A DNA stretch of 64,000 nucleotides, taken from positions 738,759 to 802,758 of the forward strand of contig JANAVB010023997.1 in the NCBI GenBank assembly GCA_029216955.1, read 5' to 3'. Below the pieces are notes generated by a model that had not been told where the DNA came from, searched no databases, and saw only the letters and a list, made by a program, of their open reading frames with translations. Position numbers and translations under genes: made by a program. Positions 33,597 to 47,196 of this stretch are shown here, one piece after another. Positions within the stretch are counted from its first letter, which is position 1; each line of letters starts with the position of its first letter. The DNA is from Iris pallida. Its lineage: Eukaryota > Streptophyta > Magnoliopsida > Asparagales > Iridaceae.

Positions 33597-36528
33597 TGTC
33601 ACTTCCCGTTCCCAAAATACGTATTTTAAATGCATGTACTGCTTAAATGTATTTATTTAATATTTATCATGTATTGTTCTGTATTTTAATTCCTTTAATT
33701 TCATGCAAATTAATTCTTTTGCAATTTTATTTCTGCATTTTATTTCCTGCTTTTATACTCTGCTTTAGCTATATCTTGGGTTCGGCTTGGATTGGATTAG
33801 TATGTTGGTTCAACATGAACCGAAACAAACCCCCATCTACCACCACCCCTTCCATTTAAAGCCCCCAAACTCTTTCTCTCTCTTCATTACTCTCCTTCAC
33901 CATTACTCTTCTTCTTCTTTCTCATTACTCTCTCCACCTACCAAACCCATAGGCAAGTACATCTTGCTTCTTCATGAGAACCCATTTTTATGGTTCCATT
34001 CTCTTTTCCTTGTGATTTTAAGAGAGTTTAGAACTTGGTATTTTTCATTTTGAAGTTTTATTTTTAGTAGATCTAAAAATTAGTTATTTTCGGATTTGGT
34101 GGTTTTGATCTATCAAACTTCTTTGTTTTCAAGTTTTGATGGTTTCATGTTGTAGAGAATTTTATTCTACCCAATTTTGACCTTTGGAAAGTTGGATTTG
34201 GACTTGTTTTGACCAAGTTATGGACTTTTGGAGCTTTGGGTTCAACCATAGAGTTCTTGCTGATTTTGGAGAAGACAGTGAGCAGTGTACGCGAGCTTTT
34301 TAGCTTGTGCCACTGAGCTGCACGTGCTCTTTAGCGCAGTACAGTCTGACTCGTATGCTGCCTTTTGGAGTCGTATGGACTTACATACGCTGCCTTGATG
34401 AGGAGTCGTATGGAGTACATACGATGCCTTGAAGAGGAGTCGTATGGAGTCCACACGCTAGCCAGACTTGAGCGTAGCCTGACTTGAGCGAAGCCTGACT
34501 TGAGCGTAGCCTGACTTGAGCGTAGGCAGACTTGAGCGTAGCCTGACTTGAGCGTAGCCTGACTTGAGCGTAGCCTGACTTGAGCGTAGGCAGACTTGAG
34601 CGTAGCCTGACTTGAGCGTAGCCTGACTTGAGCGTAGGCTGACTTGAGCGTAGCCTGACTTGAGCGTAGGCAGACTTGAGCGTAGCCTGACTTGAGCGTA
34701 GGCTGACTTGAGCGTAGGCTGACTTGAGCGTAGCCTGACTTGAGCGTAGCCTGACTCGAGCGCAGTCTACTTAACCTGGATCTTCTATAGCCCTGTATAT
34801 TGATATTTTATTAGATATTTAACGTCCATTTTATATCCTTACGCCTTTTGGCATAAACTTGATATAATCATGATACGTTAATATTTCTGTTAAATATAGA
34901 TTGTTACGTAGGATGTACCATGTGTCGTGAATTGGATTATAGATACCCCGGTTGACTGGAAGTAAACCCTGAGAGTTGTAGACTCGACCCCACTGAATAC
35001 TAGTTGACTTTCATGCCTTGTCACCATTGATAATGATTGTGACCTTGACTAATAAATCATCATGCGTTCCTAATTGGAACTAAGAGACTGGCTAGTCGTC
35101 TTATTGAATTGAATGAATGAGACACGTTCATACTAATTATGAACTATTGAAATCGACTGGCTAATCCCGAATATTGGCATACAGGCACATGCAGGCTTCA
35201 ATTCATTTATTATTTATTTATCTTACCAAAGAAGCATGTGTACTTTATGGTCAAGGCATGATTACTCCGTGGTTAGTTTTGATTGTTACATTACGCTATG
35301 TAAGACCTACAACCTGACCGCACTGGTATCATTATAGAGTTGTGCATATCGTACCCCGTACGAAAGTACTTATTCTGAATGACCATGATCCACGGTATGA
35401 TACTTCACTCAACGTAGAGACTACTAAGTTAAATAAAATAATGATTGCATGGAGAGAATGGATTCCCGAGTTCTTACATGGCAGCCCTCTTGGGACTAGT
35501 AGTGCCCGACAGGCCGGTTGGTCCCCACAGATACTGTAAATCTGCCACACGGGCAGGGAGCGGTATCTGGTTATATTATCTATTGAATATTGTATATTAA
35601 TGACGGACGTCCCGCTGGGACTCGTCTAATTCATGATTGGCGCAATTGATTGACTGGGTAAACTAGCCTTGCTTGCGCATAGTAAGAACTGAGAAATCCT
35701 TTATTGCATAATTCCAGGATAACTTGGGACTCACAATAGCAAGCCGTAGTAGTTGCCTGGCCGTTTAAATTGATTTGTTTGTGTACTGTATCTCCTCTGT
35801 TAACTACTGAGATGATCAGAAGGTCAGGACATGACGGGCCAACTTCTGTCCTTGTTTGGTTGGGAGGTTGGTTCAAAGTGTCATGATGTTGTGTGAGTCC
35901 TAGTAGATAGCAGAGATCTATTATCATATTTTCTTATTACTGGCTTCATTCCTCATATCGTGCTCCCTTGCGGTACTTGCTATTAGAGGTCTAACCTCTC
36001 TGGTTTTGCATGGCCAGATTTAGAGCCAGTCCCCGAGGATCCAGCTTACTTCTACCTCCAAGATGGTCAACACTAGAGGGATGATCGCAGGAGGACTCGA
36101 GTGGGTTTCTTACTTCTCCATCCGTTTTGTTATCTACTTTATATTTGGCCGTTTGGCACCGACATGTTAGTCGGATTGTCTTGTACTTACTTTTACATAA
36201 TTGTAATTAAGCCAGACTGCAGCTGATAACAATTGTGTACACTTGCTACATCATCTGGCTATGTTTTGTAAAGCCAGATATCAAGAACATTTTGACTGAG
36301 CGTTTGGGACGCCTTACTGCTTTATCTCACATGTTCTATATTTCTGTTTCTTGTTTGAATGATTGAGACAATAGATGGGAAGTGACCATAGTGAGACTTT
36401 TATGTAGTATGCACCCCCCTCGTCCTGTAGACAGCATTGATCGTATTATACGGTATTCATCTACCCGTAATACGTAGCTGGCTGAGTCATTCTCCCGCTC
36501 TCCAGTATTCTGGTTCTGGGGCGTGACA
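33597..36528 (+). repeat. Element B 3' LTR (2932 bp)
   Basis: Begins tgtcacttcccgttccc and ends ttctggggcgtgaca. The duplicated target gtcac follows. The hairpin sequence is slightly decayed (gtgctctttagcgc, 34324-34337); the array spans 34460-34764 and the promoter block 34825-34844. Confidence 0.95.
34460..34764. repeat. 16-bp tandem array in element B 3' LTR
   Basis: About 19 copies of cctgacttgagcgtag and its gcagacttgagcgtag variant, three units more than in the 5' LTR. Confidence 0.95.
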
Positions 36529-36533
36529 GTCAC

Positions 36534-38307
36534 TATGCCAATGTCGATTACTTATCTAACCCACACAAGACAAGATCATAAAGTGATTATCTCTTTACCA
36601 TTTGGGGTATATCGATATCTTGGAAGTCTATGAACCTTGTTGCCACCTCTTCAAATCACGCGAGTTCATCTTCCACCATGACACTACCCGGGTGTGTATA
36701 TGGTTGCGAGCCGTAATTGTGCACATTCAGAGTGCAAGCGAATTCTTTTCTATCAATGATGTCCTAACGATAATATATAAAGACCACTACATGCATTAAC
36801 AAGATGAAGAAGGTTTATATCATGGAAGACCATACCAAACACATTGTACTGAGGGTTTTTTTTCTCGCATCCTCAACAACAACAAAAGATTTAAGTCAAG
36901 CATATATGATCCCAAGTCAACTTGGCCAATATGTTGACAAAGTCCCTACGAAAGTCTACTTTCTAGAAGAGCATTCATGACATCGGATTGCGTAGGCTCT
37001 GCATTATAACGCTCATAATTTTGGGATAATGTCGAAATAAGGGAAAGTATCAAGGTATATTCGCTTAACCTTAATGTACTATTTTTCCTAACTTATGAGC
37101 ATTTTTCTACTAGATTTTTGGCACCCTAAGAAGGTTTTAATGAAGGACCCATAATGGATTTGTCACACCTCTAGATATTTCTAAAGTCCTAAAGAAGTAT
37201 AGAATTGACTCACTTTTTTTTCCTTAGATTACGATTTTTTACTAGATTTTTCAAATCAAGGTTTTTGATGAAGTCTACCTACATTTGTATATCCCCATAA
37301 ACTCGCGTTAGTCTGCTACCTGAAAACTGGTGATAATAATTCCTGAAGATTGAGCTTATCATTCTTGAAGACTGATATCAATCATCCCTAAAGATTGATG
37401 ATGATCATTAATAAAGATTAATGCATATTGTATATTGAGGTAAGGACACTCAAGGAAAGTGTTATAGTTTGTTATAACTACCTACGTGATTCTACCAACA
37501 ATATTTCCTAATGATATTCCCATTTTATCTCTTGTAACAAAGTAGGGTGTTGTATATATTCATAGTAGAAAACCCATGGGAGGTCGTTCGTGCTTTTTCC
37601 CATATACAGAATACAAGTTTCTCTTTTCTCCATCTCACTCTTCATCTACAAGTTCTCGAAGAACTCCATTAGTAGTTTATACTACAACATTAGCTATATT
37701 TAAGTTTGTAAATATTTGCATGTTTTAGAGTTAGCATCATAATTTTGTAAGAAAGATATAAGAAAATGAAATTTAGAATAGAGTTTCACAAAAAAACTAA
37801 AAAAGGTAGAATTTTGTTTACTTCACTTTTTGAGATTAATTTTGGAGTTTACGGAACTCCCAAAAGTTGTGAAGAAGCATAAGTTAAGTAATTTGGAGTA
37901 TGAAGACCTAACCCTACCTAATCCATTATTCTTTTCGAAACTTAGTGTTCCCAAATGCATCTTATTAGTTAGAAACTAACGATATGAGTAAATATGTACT
38001 TATCATTCAAATCCAATTTATCCAAATTTAAGTATGACCTATTCTAATCTAAAATTATAATTATAATTCAATGATCTATAATTTAAAATATAATAAAATT
38101 TAAATTTTAGTTTAAACATCTTATCCATGACTAAAATTAAAATTTAATCTGATTCATAATAAAAGGCATTAACTTGATTCATTTTAATATAATTTATATT
38201 CTTGTCTTCTAAAAGCATAAAATAAAATAGAAATGTGATGTACATAAAAATAAAAAATAAAAAATGGAAGAGACTGTGAGAGAGAAAGGAGAGGAGGAAA
38301 AGACTAT

Positions 38308-38348
<41 letters not shown>

Positions 38349-38721
38349 AAACTAGAACAAAACGTGTTACTTGGTAATGTAAAAAAAAGTATTGTTATCA
38401 AATATCAAAATATCCATTATCATTAGTAGAGGCTAAACCAATCATTTAAGATTATATCGAGAAACTTTCATGTTTATTATTGAAAGTATAAAATTAAATC
38501 TATCGCACATTTTAAGATACCTTAACTAATGCTAGTACACTTGCAATGTAAAAAAAAATGTTGATAACCAAACGAGCTTATGTTTGTCATTTTTTAATCA
38601 CAAAGGTTGATGGAAATAATGAATGCCTTGTGTAAGATAGGAACCAACTTGTCCTTAATTGATATGGTTTCTTTTACTTGTCATTTGTAATTGATTCTCT
38701 CAATCAATGGTCGTCTCATGC
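36534..38721. other. Non-coding stretch right of element B
   Basis: No gene seen. Without element B, this joins the sequence ending at 17461. The part at 37440-37690 has the texture of a Copia-type LTR transcript region (pyrimidine-rich ctcttttctccatctcac and aatacaagtttctc), but no ends were found. The rest is AT-rich. Confidence 0.4.
38311..38346. repeat. (GA)n microsatellite
   Basis: Uninterrupted alternating ag for about 36 bp. Confidence 0.97.
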
Positions 38722-39110
38722 AGTGGCGGAGCCAGGATTTAATTTCTCAGGAGGCCGTGTTATATGCAGGCCATGTTACTGCATACGAAAATTCTTAAAA
38801 TTGTCATGTTAATTGAAATTCAATAACAAAAATAATATACTAAAACTCAAACAAGAAAGAGCAAAAAAGAAAAGTCAATATTTTTAAGGTTTTAAAAAAG
38901 AGGAAGAGAAAAAAGATACTAAAAATATGTAAAATGTTTAACAAAGATGAGTCTCCAACTCATGCCTCTCATTTGAATGCCTAGATCACTACCACTTGAG
39001 CCGACTTACTTTTTGTACATTAGGAGGCCAAACTAAAATACATTTTAAAACGGCATAAATTTTCTATATAGTAATCGACATTTAAAAAATAATTGAGGGT
39101 GAGGGGGTTG
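38722..39110. mobile_element. Transposon remnant with gtggcggagccagg end
   Basis: The left edge gcagtggcggagccaggatt is a word seen at the ends of plant DNA transposons. No inverted partner was found. On the minus strand, 39003-38950 contains box-A-like ggctcaagtgg and box-B-like agttggagactc words, so a tRNA-derived segment may be embedded. The assignment is tentative. Confidence 0.4.
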
Positions 39111-39407
39111 ATAGATTCTTTTAGCATATATGCTTTTGGGAAATCATACCATATCCAAACGTTAGGTATCTTGGGTTTTATGCATCTTCTTCTCATGTTC
39201 ACAAGTTGGGTCTACCTAGGTTTTATGTATCTTCCATGTTCATAACTATCATGGCTCAAAATTTGGCAAGAACATTGAAAATTGAGTTTTGAGCGGAATT
39301 TAGATAATCTGCAGTTTTCTTATCAACAAAACATAAATACCAGTAAAGCAGGACTACACCCGATTGTAAAGAAACATAAGGCTGCAACCTACTACGGGCT
39401 TGACTGT

Positions 39408-39875
39408 CGGGGTGAGCATTCGGTTAATTCGGTTCAAACCGAACCGAATAATCCAAAATCGAATTGGACCAAAAATCGAATAAGCAAAACCGAAACCGAA
39501 CCGAATTGGACCATAACCGAATCAAACCAAACCGAATTAAATCGGTTCGATTTTCGATTTATTCAATTTTTTGGTTTATTTGCACTTTTTTTATTAATAT
39601 ATATAGTAACTAAATATACCTAAATTTATTTAGTATATACCTATATATATATTTAGTATATACCTATATAGATATATAATATATACATACATATATATAT
39701 ATTAACTAAATTTTCTTATTCGGTTTTCAGTTTTGGACTGAAACCGAAATCCAAAACCGAATAAGAAAATTTAGTATTTTCAAAACCGAAACTGAACCGA
39801 ATATTTTTAAAACCGAACCGAATCTCTTAATCGGTTCGGTTCGATTTTCTGTCCAAAACTGAATAATGCTCACCC
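39408..39875. mobile_element. hAT-type MITE (468 bp)
   Basis: The ends are inverted: cggggtgagcattcggtt on the left, aataatgctcaccc on the right. An exact 8-bp duplication ttgactgt flanks it (39400-39407 and 39876-39883), which fits hAT. The interior is rich in aaccgaaccgaat words on both strands and has no transposase. Confidence 0.88.
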
Positions 39876-40333
39876 TTGACTGTACACAGGTGATCGAGAA
39901 AAGCAGTGCCACAGATTTCCTTGTATCCTTTTGCAACCTAAAACTCTTGCATCACACCCTTCTTTGGACAAACTTATAGAGTTCCCAAGGTTCCAATATT
40001 ATTATCATGTAATGCGCAAGTCCACCAAGAGAAGGAAAAAATAAGTTTAAAACGAGATATTGAAGAGAAAATAATGAAGGCCTACCTAAATACAGTCTCA
40101 AGGTCATTTTATTGATGAGCTAACATTCTATATGGCTATTGTCTTTGCATAAAATCTAGGTACATAAGACATTAACCAAAACCACAAATCGCTGATGGAT
40201 CCTACTATCACAAAACATTCATCCAGCAATAGCATATACTTTGTCTTGTTTCATTAGGAGAACCAATTGACTGGTGCGGGTAGGGGACTAGAGCAGCTTT
40301 GGGTTTTTGCCTAACACCATTAAGTGCAACTTT

Positions 40334-40450
40334 CTAGGACCAAATACTATCAAGGTTCCTCCCAAATGCAGAATCAGGCAATCTACCGCCAATCAGTTGC
40401 CTCAACTCGAGCTCACTGGGGAACCTCTGCTCCTTCAATTTAGAAAAGAC
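40334..40450 (-). CDS. SelT-like exon 4
   Basis: The acceptor is ttgttgtag|gtctttt. It encodes VFSKLKEQRFPSELELRQLI then GGRLPDSAFGRNLDSIWS and a tag stop at 40334-40336. The LKEQRFPSE...L motif is the conserved C-terminal end of SelT-like proteins. The 3' UTR probably extends toward 40100; no clear polyadenylation site was fixed. Confidence 0.92.
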   Translation of the reverse strand, partial: VFSKLKEQRFPSELELRQLIGGRLPDSAFGRNLDSIWS

Positions 40451-42742
40451 CTACAACAACAAGAAGCAAAAGAATTGAATTAATCTCAGTAAGGAAAATA
40501 AACAAATTTCGTATTGAGACTACATTTCCTAACAGCACATTGCTTGTAGGAAGCTAATAAAAAAAACCCATGTATACCGTCTATGATGTTCATAAATTGG
40601 GCAGAAACTCCTCCACAAATAAAAAGGAAAAGGTTCCGGGATTGACTAGTAGACAAAACTGTAGCATATATTTTCCGAAGGGAAAAAATATTTTCTTCAA
40701 ACATTGAGAATTCTCCGTGATGAACACCAAAAGAAACATTCAATCATGTTTTGCAATAAGATAAAATGCTCCACGAGCAACTATAACTAGTTAAGAAAGT
40801 TATCTTATCTACACAAAGTGAATTCACATTTAGCCCAACAGTTAAATCACATGTCAACATAAATGGAAGATAGAAAATGGTTTAACATCTGATAAAATGT
40901 TAAACTGAGGAAGCATTCAGTTTACAAGAAAAGAAATCAAACATTATGATGGAGTATAAGCAAAAAAAAAAAACATATACTAAAAGATCATAATGCATTG
41001 GTAAAACGTATCATGTACCGACAGTAGAGTATTTTGCACTGATGAATTAGGGAAGCAACCTACCTACTTTTAATATTTAGTATAAAATATATGATTGAAT
41101 CAAGGGAGAGATTGTTTATTGTATAAAAAGTATCAGTTCTAAAATGGTCTATAACAGCAACTTCTACATGGTCATTGAAATGCTGGTCATTTATACCATG
41201 GAGAAAAAGGATGCTTGATGTTCATCATAAGAGTAAGATAGAAGGTGAATCTTACATAGCAGTTGCATTTGAGTCAATGCCATGTTGAATAAATATATAT
41301 TGGCTTAGTGGTTGGTCAAATGGTGGTGGTGATTCCTTAGAGAAATTTAAAAAAAAAATACCCATTAGCCATTTTTTTATTAATTGCAACAATGAACTTA
41401 ACATTCATCTAAAAATGATGCATAAAATCTTATGGTCGCACAGAAACTTATGTAGCACAACTATAATTAGATTATTAGATAGTTGACAGAAAGCAGTAAA
41501 TCTGATCCTTACCAAGTCACCATTGCAATAAACTTCAAAAGCACCGGAACTTTGCAGAAAAGATTGCGCAAAATTCCCAACAAGCCACGTAGTTGCCATA
41601 GCTCCAAATCTGTTGGCACGTAAAGAAAAGTACCATGGAGGCGGTGCCATTCCTAGCCTTGGAAAAATGTGTTCTCCTGCCATAACCATTCCCATAACCC
41701 CGAATTGAAAAACAGGGACCAGTTTGCTAAGTAGCCGTTTTGGAAGGGTAGGAGGGTGATTAGACAGAATAACATCAATCCCAGGAAAAGAAGCTTCCAA
41801 CATCTTCTTCATGGTCACAGCAGTTCCTCTGCCAATGTTTTCCATAATTTAGTGACTTGTTCAAATCCTAACTCTTAACTTAAAAGCGGATCAGTAAAGT
41901 GAAATAATAACAAGCTCAATGATCGACCAATATTCTCATATCAGTACTTCTTAAATGTTTGTGAGTTGAAAATGTTCAAACAAGCGACAAGTTTCCACTC
42001 CATAATTACTGATAGTTTAGTTATTGAGGCAAGAACGCACCACGAACATAATTGAGCATGCAAGTTTGAGATAGATAGGAACTACACTAACGGAGCAATT
42101 TAGAAGCTACCAATCAAATATTCAATATAGTACACCATATGAGCATTTCCGACCAAACATGAGCAAACAAACCAATACCTAATGAGAAAAACAAAGAAGG
42201 TTTCCAATGTAAAAATAAAATGCAAGAAGTTTTTGATGGAAATGATAGTGATGCAATCAGACAAAGACTCCAGAATATGGACTTATCAGGAACAGTTGTA
42301 AGATATGCATATATTTCAAATTTTCAATGATTGGGCAGCAATGCTGTAAATTTATCTATATATTTTGTCACAGACCAAAAATACAACATGATATTGTAAA
42401 GTGCACTAAACCTTAAACCCAACACATGCACATTCTCCAAGATAACTATATTAGCAAATTTAACATCGACCAAAATATCTACAAAGACACTATTCCTCTT
42501 GAAAGACTCCATATAGGTTACTACTGCACATATAGGTTATTGGGAACCTGCCATAGTTTTAAAAGGCGAAAGGCGCACCAAGGCGCAAAGGTTCCTCGAG
42601 CCTGAGGCGCTAGGCTCAAGGCGCGCATTTTGAAAGCTAGGCGCACTTTTTTCTTTATATGTAAAAAATATCTACATTTAAAAATTTAGCTACATAGAAG
42701 TCCAAATTCCTTGAAAATATCACTAATTATAGGCACAAAATT

Positions 42743-42800
<58 letters not shown>

Positions 42801-42997
42801 CAATCTAAAAGCCCATTAGATATAAATAACCCAAACTATATACATATAATATACAAACCACATATATATAAGCCTTTAAATATAGAAGTACATTCTAATT
42901 TAGAAAACAATCTAAAACCCACAATAATATTAATGACAATAATTTATATACTTTCCAATAAAGCCCATAAACTATATAACATGTATATAGAAGGTTG

Positions 42998-43065
<68 letters not shown>

Positions 43066-46000
43066 GTAACTTTACGCCTAGGCGCGCCTTGTTGAGCGCC
43101 TGGAGCCTGCGCCTTTCTACACTAGGCGCGCGTTTTTTAAGGTGGTGCGCCTGGGTTGTTCCTAGGCGTTGTCCCTGCGCATCGCTGCGCCTTGCGCCTA
43201 GGCGCGCTTTTTAATTCAATGGAACCCGAATGAACTCTTTTACGAGGGATAAAGTGTCTTCGTCGATATTTTGGTGGATGTTATATGTGATAATGTGATA
43301 AGAGATCTGTCCTGGAGAATATGTTGACATGTTGGGTTTAAGTACTAGACCTTACAATAATATCATGTGGTGATTTTGGATTGTGACAAAAAGTGGTATA
43401 AGAGCTTACGTATAAGATTCTTAATGACTAACACATCGCTTATAGTTATGTGGATTTATAAATGTAATATATTTAAGATTGAATAATATGAAATGAGAAT
43501 TTTACAAGGCATTGAATCAAATGATATTATGTGAAGGATAATATCATGTGACAAATATAATTTAATGTTGTTGAACTGGAGAACTTATAAGGCTTTTTGG
43601 GTTGAGGATAACCTTCAGAACACCTTGTTAATGATGTTTAACTTTGGATTATTCTGTTGTGCTTGGGTGATTAGAAATCAGAATCTAGAGCTCTAGTGGT
43701 GGGAAATATGTTTTTGTGACGATATGCAGCTGTTGGTACTTGGTATCATCAATCCAAGTGTCCAAAAAGGCGGTCGCCTAGACACCTGGTGCCCGCCTAG
43801 GCGACCACCTAGCCCGCCCGCCCACACCCCCCCCCCCCCACCCCCCCTGATGCCCGAGTAATGCATGTTTTGGGGTTTCAGGGACTTTTTCTGTAATTTT
43901 CAATATGTTTTGGATTTTTTTTTTTGGAACCGCCTAAGGAGCTAGTCGGCGGATGCCCGCTCGACTTGTGCCCCTAGCGCTTTTCACAACCTTGGTTGTT
44001 TCTACCCAAATTGATGTGTTAGGGAATAGTTGTGCTAGCTTGGTATTGGAACGGGAACCTTGCTTGGGAAGCCAAAATCTGTGGAGAGCCTAGCCATATA
44101 TAAGCAAGTAAGAAGCCAATGTAAAATTTATAAAGAATGAACTAAGACTAGCACATAGAAGGATAGTGCTATCCATAGCGGCATAGCATCATTTTTACTT
44201 ATATGGAAGAAGAAAACATAATATTTAACTACTCACTCTACTTTCATCCTAAATTTACTCTTTGCTTGATCTGTTGATGCTAGCTTTTTCCTTTGGTTGA
44301 TCATCTCTTCGTCTTTCTTCTCTTCTTTTTCAATTGGAAGAAGATGGAAGAGGTGTTGTCTACTTTCTCCCTTCTTCAAATGGATGAAAACACCATGTGT
44401 ATTTTTATTTTTATGTTTGGTCAAAGATAGACTTTCCATGTATTACACAAAAATATGACCACATCTATTTACATAAACCCCCTCCCCAAAAGCTACTATG
44501 TTGCTAATATCCTTACCTCACGGCTCACACATGTGATGGATATTTGCAGGGTTATTTAAAATAAATTTGTAAATCTTTCAGTCCATAACAAAGTCTAGTA
44601 ATTATATTAAATAGATAAAGTTACATAATCATACAGTAAAGCAAGTGTATCAAGAAAAATGCATATTTTTGCTTTTTATTATAGGCCTGTAATTTTCTCT
44701 TTTACACACCTATTTTCTACATCATGTTTGCAAGTTCCTTATAACTTCTAGTTCAGTTATTGTATGTAACTAAATATTAAAAACATATCATGAGATATAT
44801 TTCTATTGCTTATGTTATATATCACATTCCCACTTGCCATATAGTTCCTACCTCTATCCCTAGTCCAAATCTTCTTAAATTTGTGCTCTCTTTTAAAAGA
44901 CAGTGAAGTTGAGATTACAAAGTGGCCATAAATTAACCACCTTGAAATTACAATATAATCAGTTGATAAAGCAATACAGTTATTGAACTACAGATGATAA
45001 AGACAACTTATTTTACCAAGAAACTAAATTCTTCATCACAAGAAATAACTTCCCATACCATCTAATATCAGCTACTTTGTATTATCTTGCCGTAAGTTCA
45101 TTCAATTAGGTGGACATGTTTTGCTCCTTTTTGTCCACAGACATGAATAGGCCATGACAGGACATAGTAACGACATGGTGACATGGAAATGACACCTATT
45201 TGGGTGTGCCCCTTAGAAGCCAGAAACTCCTAGATGGTCAACGAATCTCAGTAAGAATCTCGATTCGGCGGTTCTTACTTGGGAGCTTGTTGGGAGCTCG
45301 CTTTCCCGATGACAGAAGCTCGTTTCTCCGGCGAAGGGAGCACGTTTCTCCGAGAACATGAGTGCTTCCCATAATATGACCATAATTTTAAAAGAGGACA
45401 TAATTTTTTGGAAGTTAGAAGATTTATAATATACGTTTATCAAAATATCAAAAAATTAAAATTTATTTACCTTGACATCATAAAAAATCAACAAGCGAAT
45501 GATCTCTCTTTAACTTCGAACCGAACTCTATAAATTCTAATAAATATTAAGATATTTATAAGTTTTGATAACAATAATTAATATACATAATTTTTTTATT
45601 AGCGCACGCTCCTATCACGCTCCCAACTTTAGACTCTTCTAGGTAGTCGCGTTCCTCCGCTCCCGCTCCCGTCCCCGTCTCCGTCCCCGCTTCTGTCCCC
45701 GCTTCTGGCTTCTAAGGTATGCCCTAGTGTATTTTGGAATGTTTGTGTAGCATACATTGTCCAACATGTGTCCCACACGACTCGATACGGACACGACGCC
45801 AATTTTTGGAATGTCCATGCTCCCTAGCTATTACTAAATCCACATCAATTGTCCACTAACTTGATATAAACTAAAACTTCAAAGACGGATCTAATAAACT
45901 ACACAACCACAACTACATAGCCCCAATAAATTGAAACAAAATTATGGTACAAAATACAAATATTACAAGTCGTTCAAAACTCAAGTTGAGTTAAATCAGA

Positions 46001-46882
46001 CTAATATGACCTAACATTATATTAGTAATAATATTCATGAAGAAGAATGGACAAAATTCTTAATTCAAATCAAAATCAACATGATCTGAAGGAGCATTTT
46101 GTGGTTTGGGGAAACGACTAAGTGATCTGTAGGAGAATTTATGGATAGAAAATAAAGTATAATTATCCAAATATAAATAAGTTAGGAAGCATGTTTCTCA
46201 GTTAGAAAAATCCAGTGAGCGGGAGAGAAATTACCTGCTAATGGCTATGAAACTTTTCTAGGTTTTAGGAGAGGAAGGAGATATGGGGCACCGATTACTT
46301 TACAGACAAAGTTGGTTTTAATTTGCTCTTAAAAATTTTGCTTTGAATTAAGAATTTTGTTCATTCTTCTTCGTGAATATTATTGTTAATATAATATTAG
46401 GTCATAATTTTATTGATTGAATTGGACTCAACTTGAGTTTTAAATGGCTTGCAATATTTGTATTTTGTATCATAATTTTGTTTCAATTTTATTGGAGTAT
46501 TTAATTTATTGGGGATCTGTAGTTTACTGGGATTTTGTCGTTTATTGGATTTTTCTTTGAAGATTTAGTTTTACATCAAGTTAGTAGATGAATGATGTGG
46601 ATTTACTAATAGCTAGAGAGCACGGAGACTCCAAGAATTGGTATCATGTCTGTGTCGAGTCGTGTCAAACACATATTCGATAATATACGAGCACTCCAAA
46701 ATAAATTAGTACACATACATAGGTGCATTGAATTAAAAAGCGCGCCTAGGCGCAAGGCACAGCGATGCGCAGGGACAACGCCTAGGAACAAGCCAGGCGC
46801 ACCACCTTAAAAAAGCGCGCGCCTAGTGTAGAAAGGCGCAGGCTCCAGGCGCTCAACAAGGCACGCCTAGACGTAAAGTTAC

Positions 46883-46960
<78 letters not shown>

Positions 46961-47145
46961 CAACCTTCTATATACATGTTATATAGTTTATGGGCTTTAT
47001 TGGAAAGTATAGAAATTATTTTCATTAATATTATTGTGGGTTTAGATTGTTTTCTAAATTAGAATGTACTTCTATATTTAAAGACTTATATATATGTGGT
47101 TTGTATATTATATGTATATAGTTTGGGTTATTTATATCTAATGGG

Positions 47146-47196
<51 letters not shown>

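Larger units (their letters stand above)
17462..36528 (+). mobile_element. Ty3/Gypsy Tekay-like chromovirus, element B
   Basis: LTR 17462-20345, gag-pol on the plus strand, polypurine tract and LTR 33597-36528. Flanking 5-bp duplication: gtcgc (17457-17461) and gtcac (36529-36533), 4 of 5 matching, consistent with retroviral-type integration. Total 19,067 bp, of which 8062 bp plus a 5-bp duplication is the nested element C; without them the element is about 11.0 kb. Coding is close to intact: one in-frame stop (20863-20865), one frameshift near 32233, and a three-codon loss in the integrase. A C-terminal chromodomain-like block supports the Tekay/Del assignment. Confidence 0.95.

Noticed and set aside
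37440..37690. Possible Copia solo LTR
   Set aside because: Texture only; no TG/CA ends or duplication could be fixed.
38950..39003. tRNA gene on the minus strand
   Set aside because: Box-like words occur but the segment does not form a credible cloverleaf by eye and lies in a transposon remnant.
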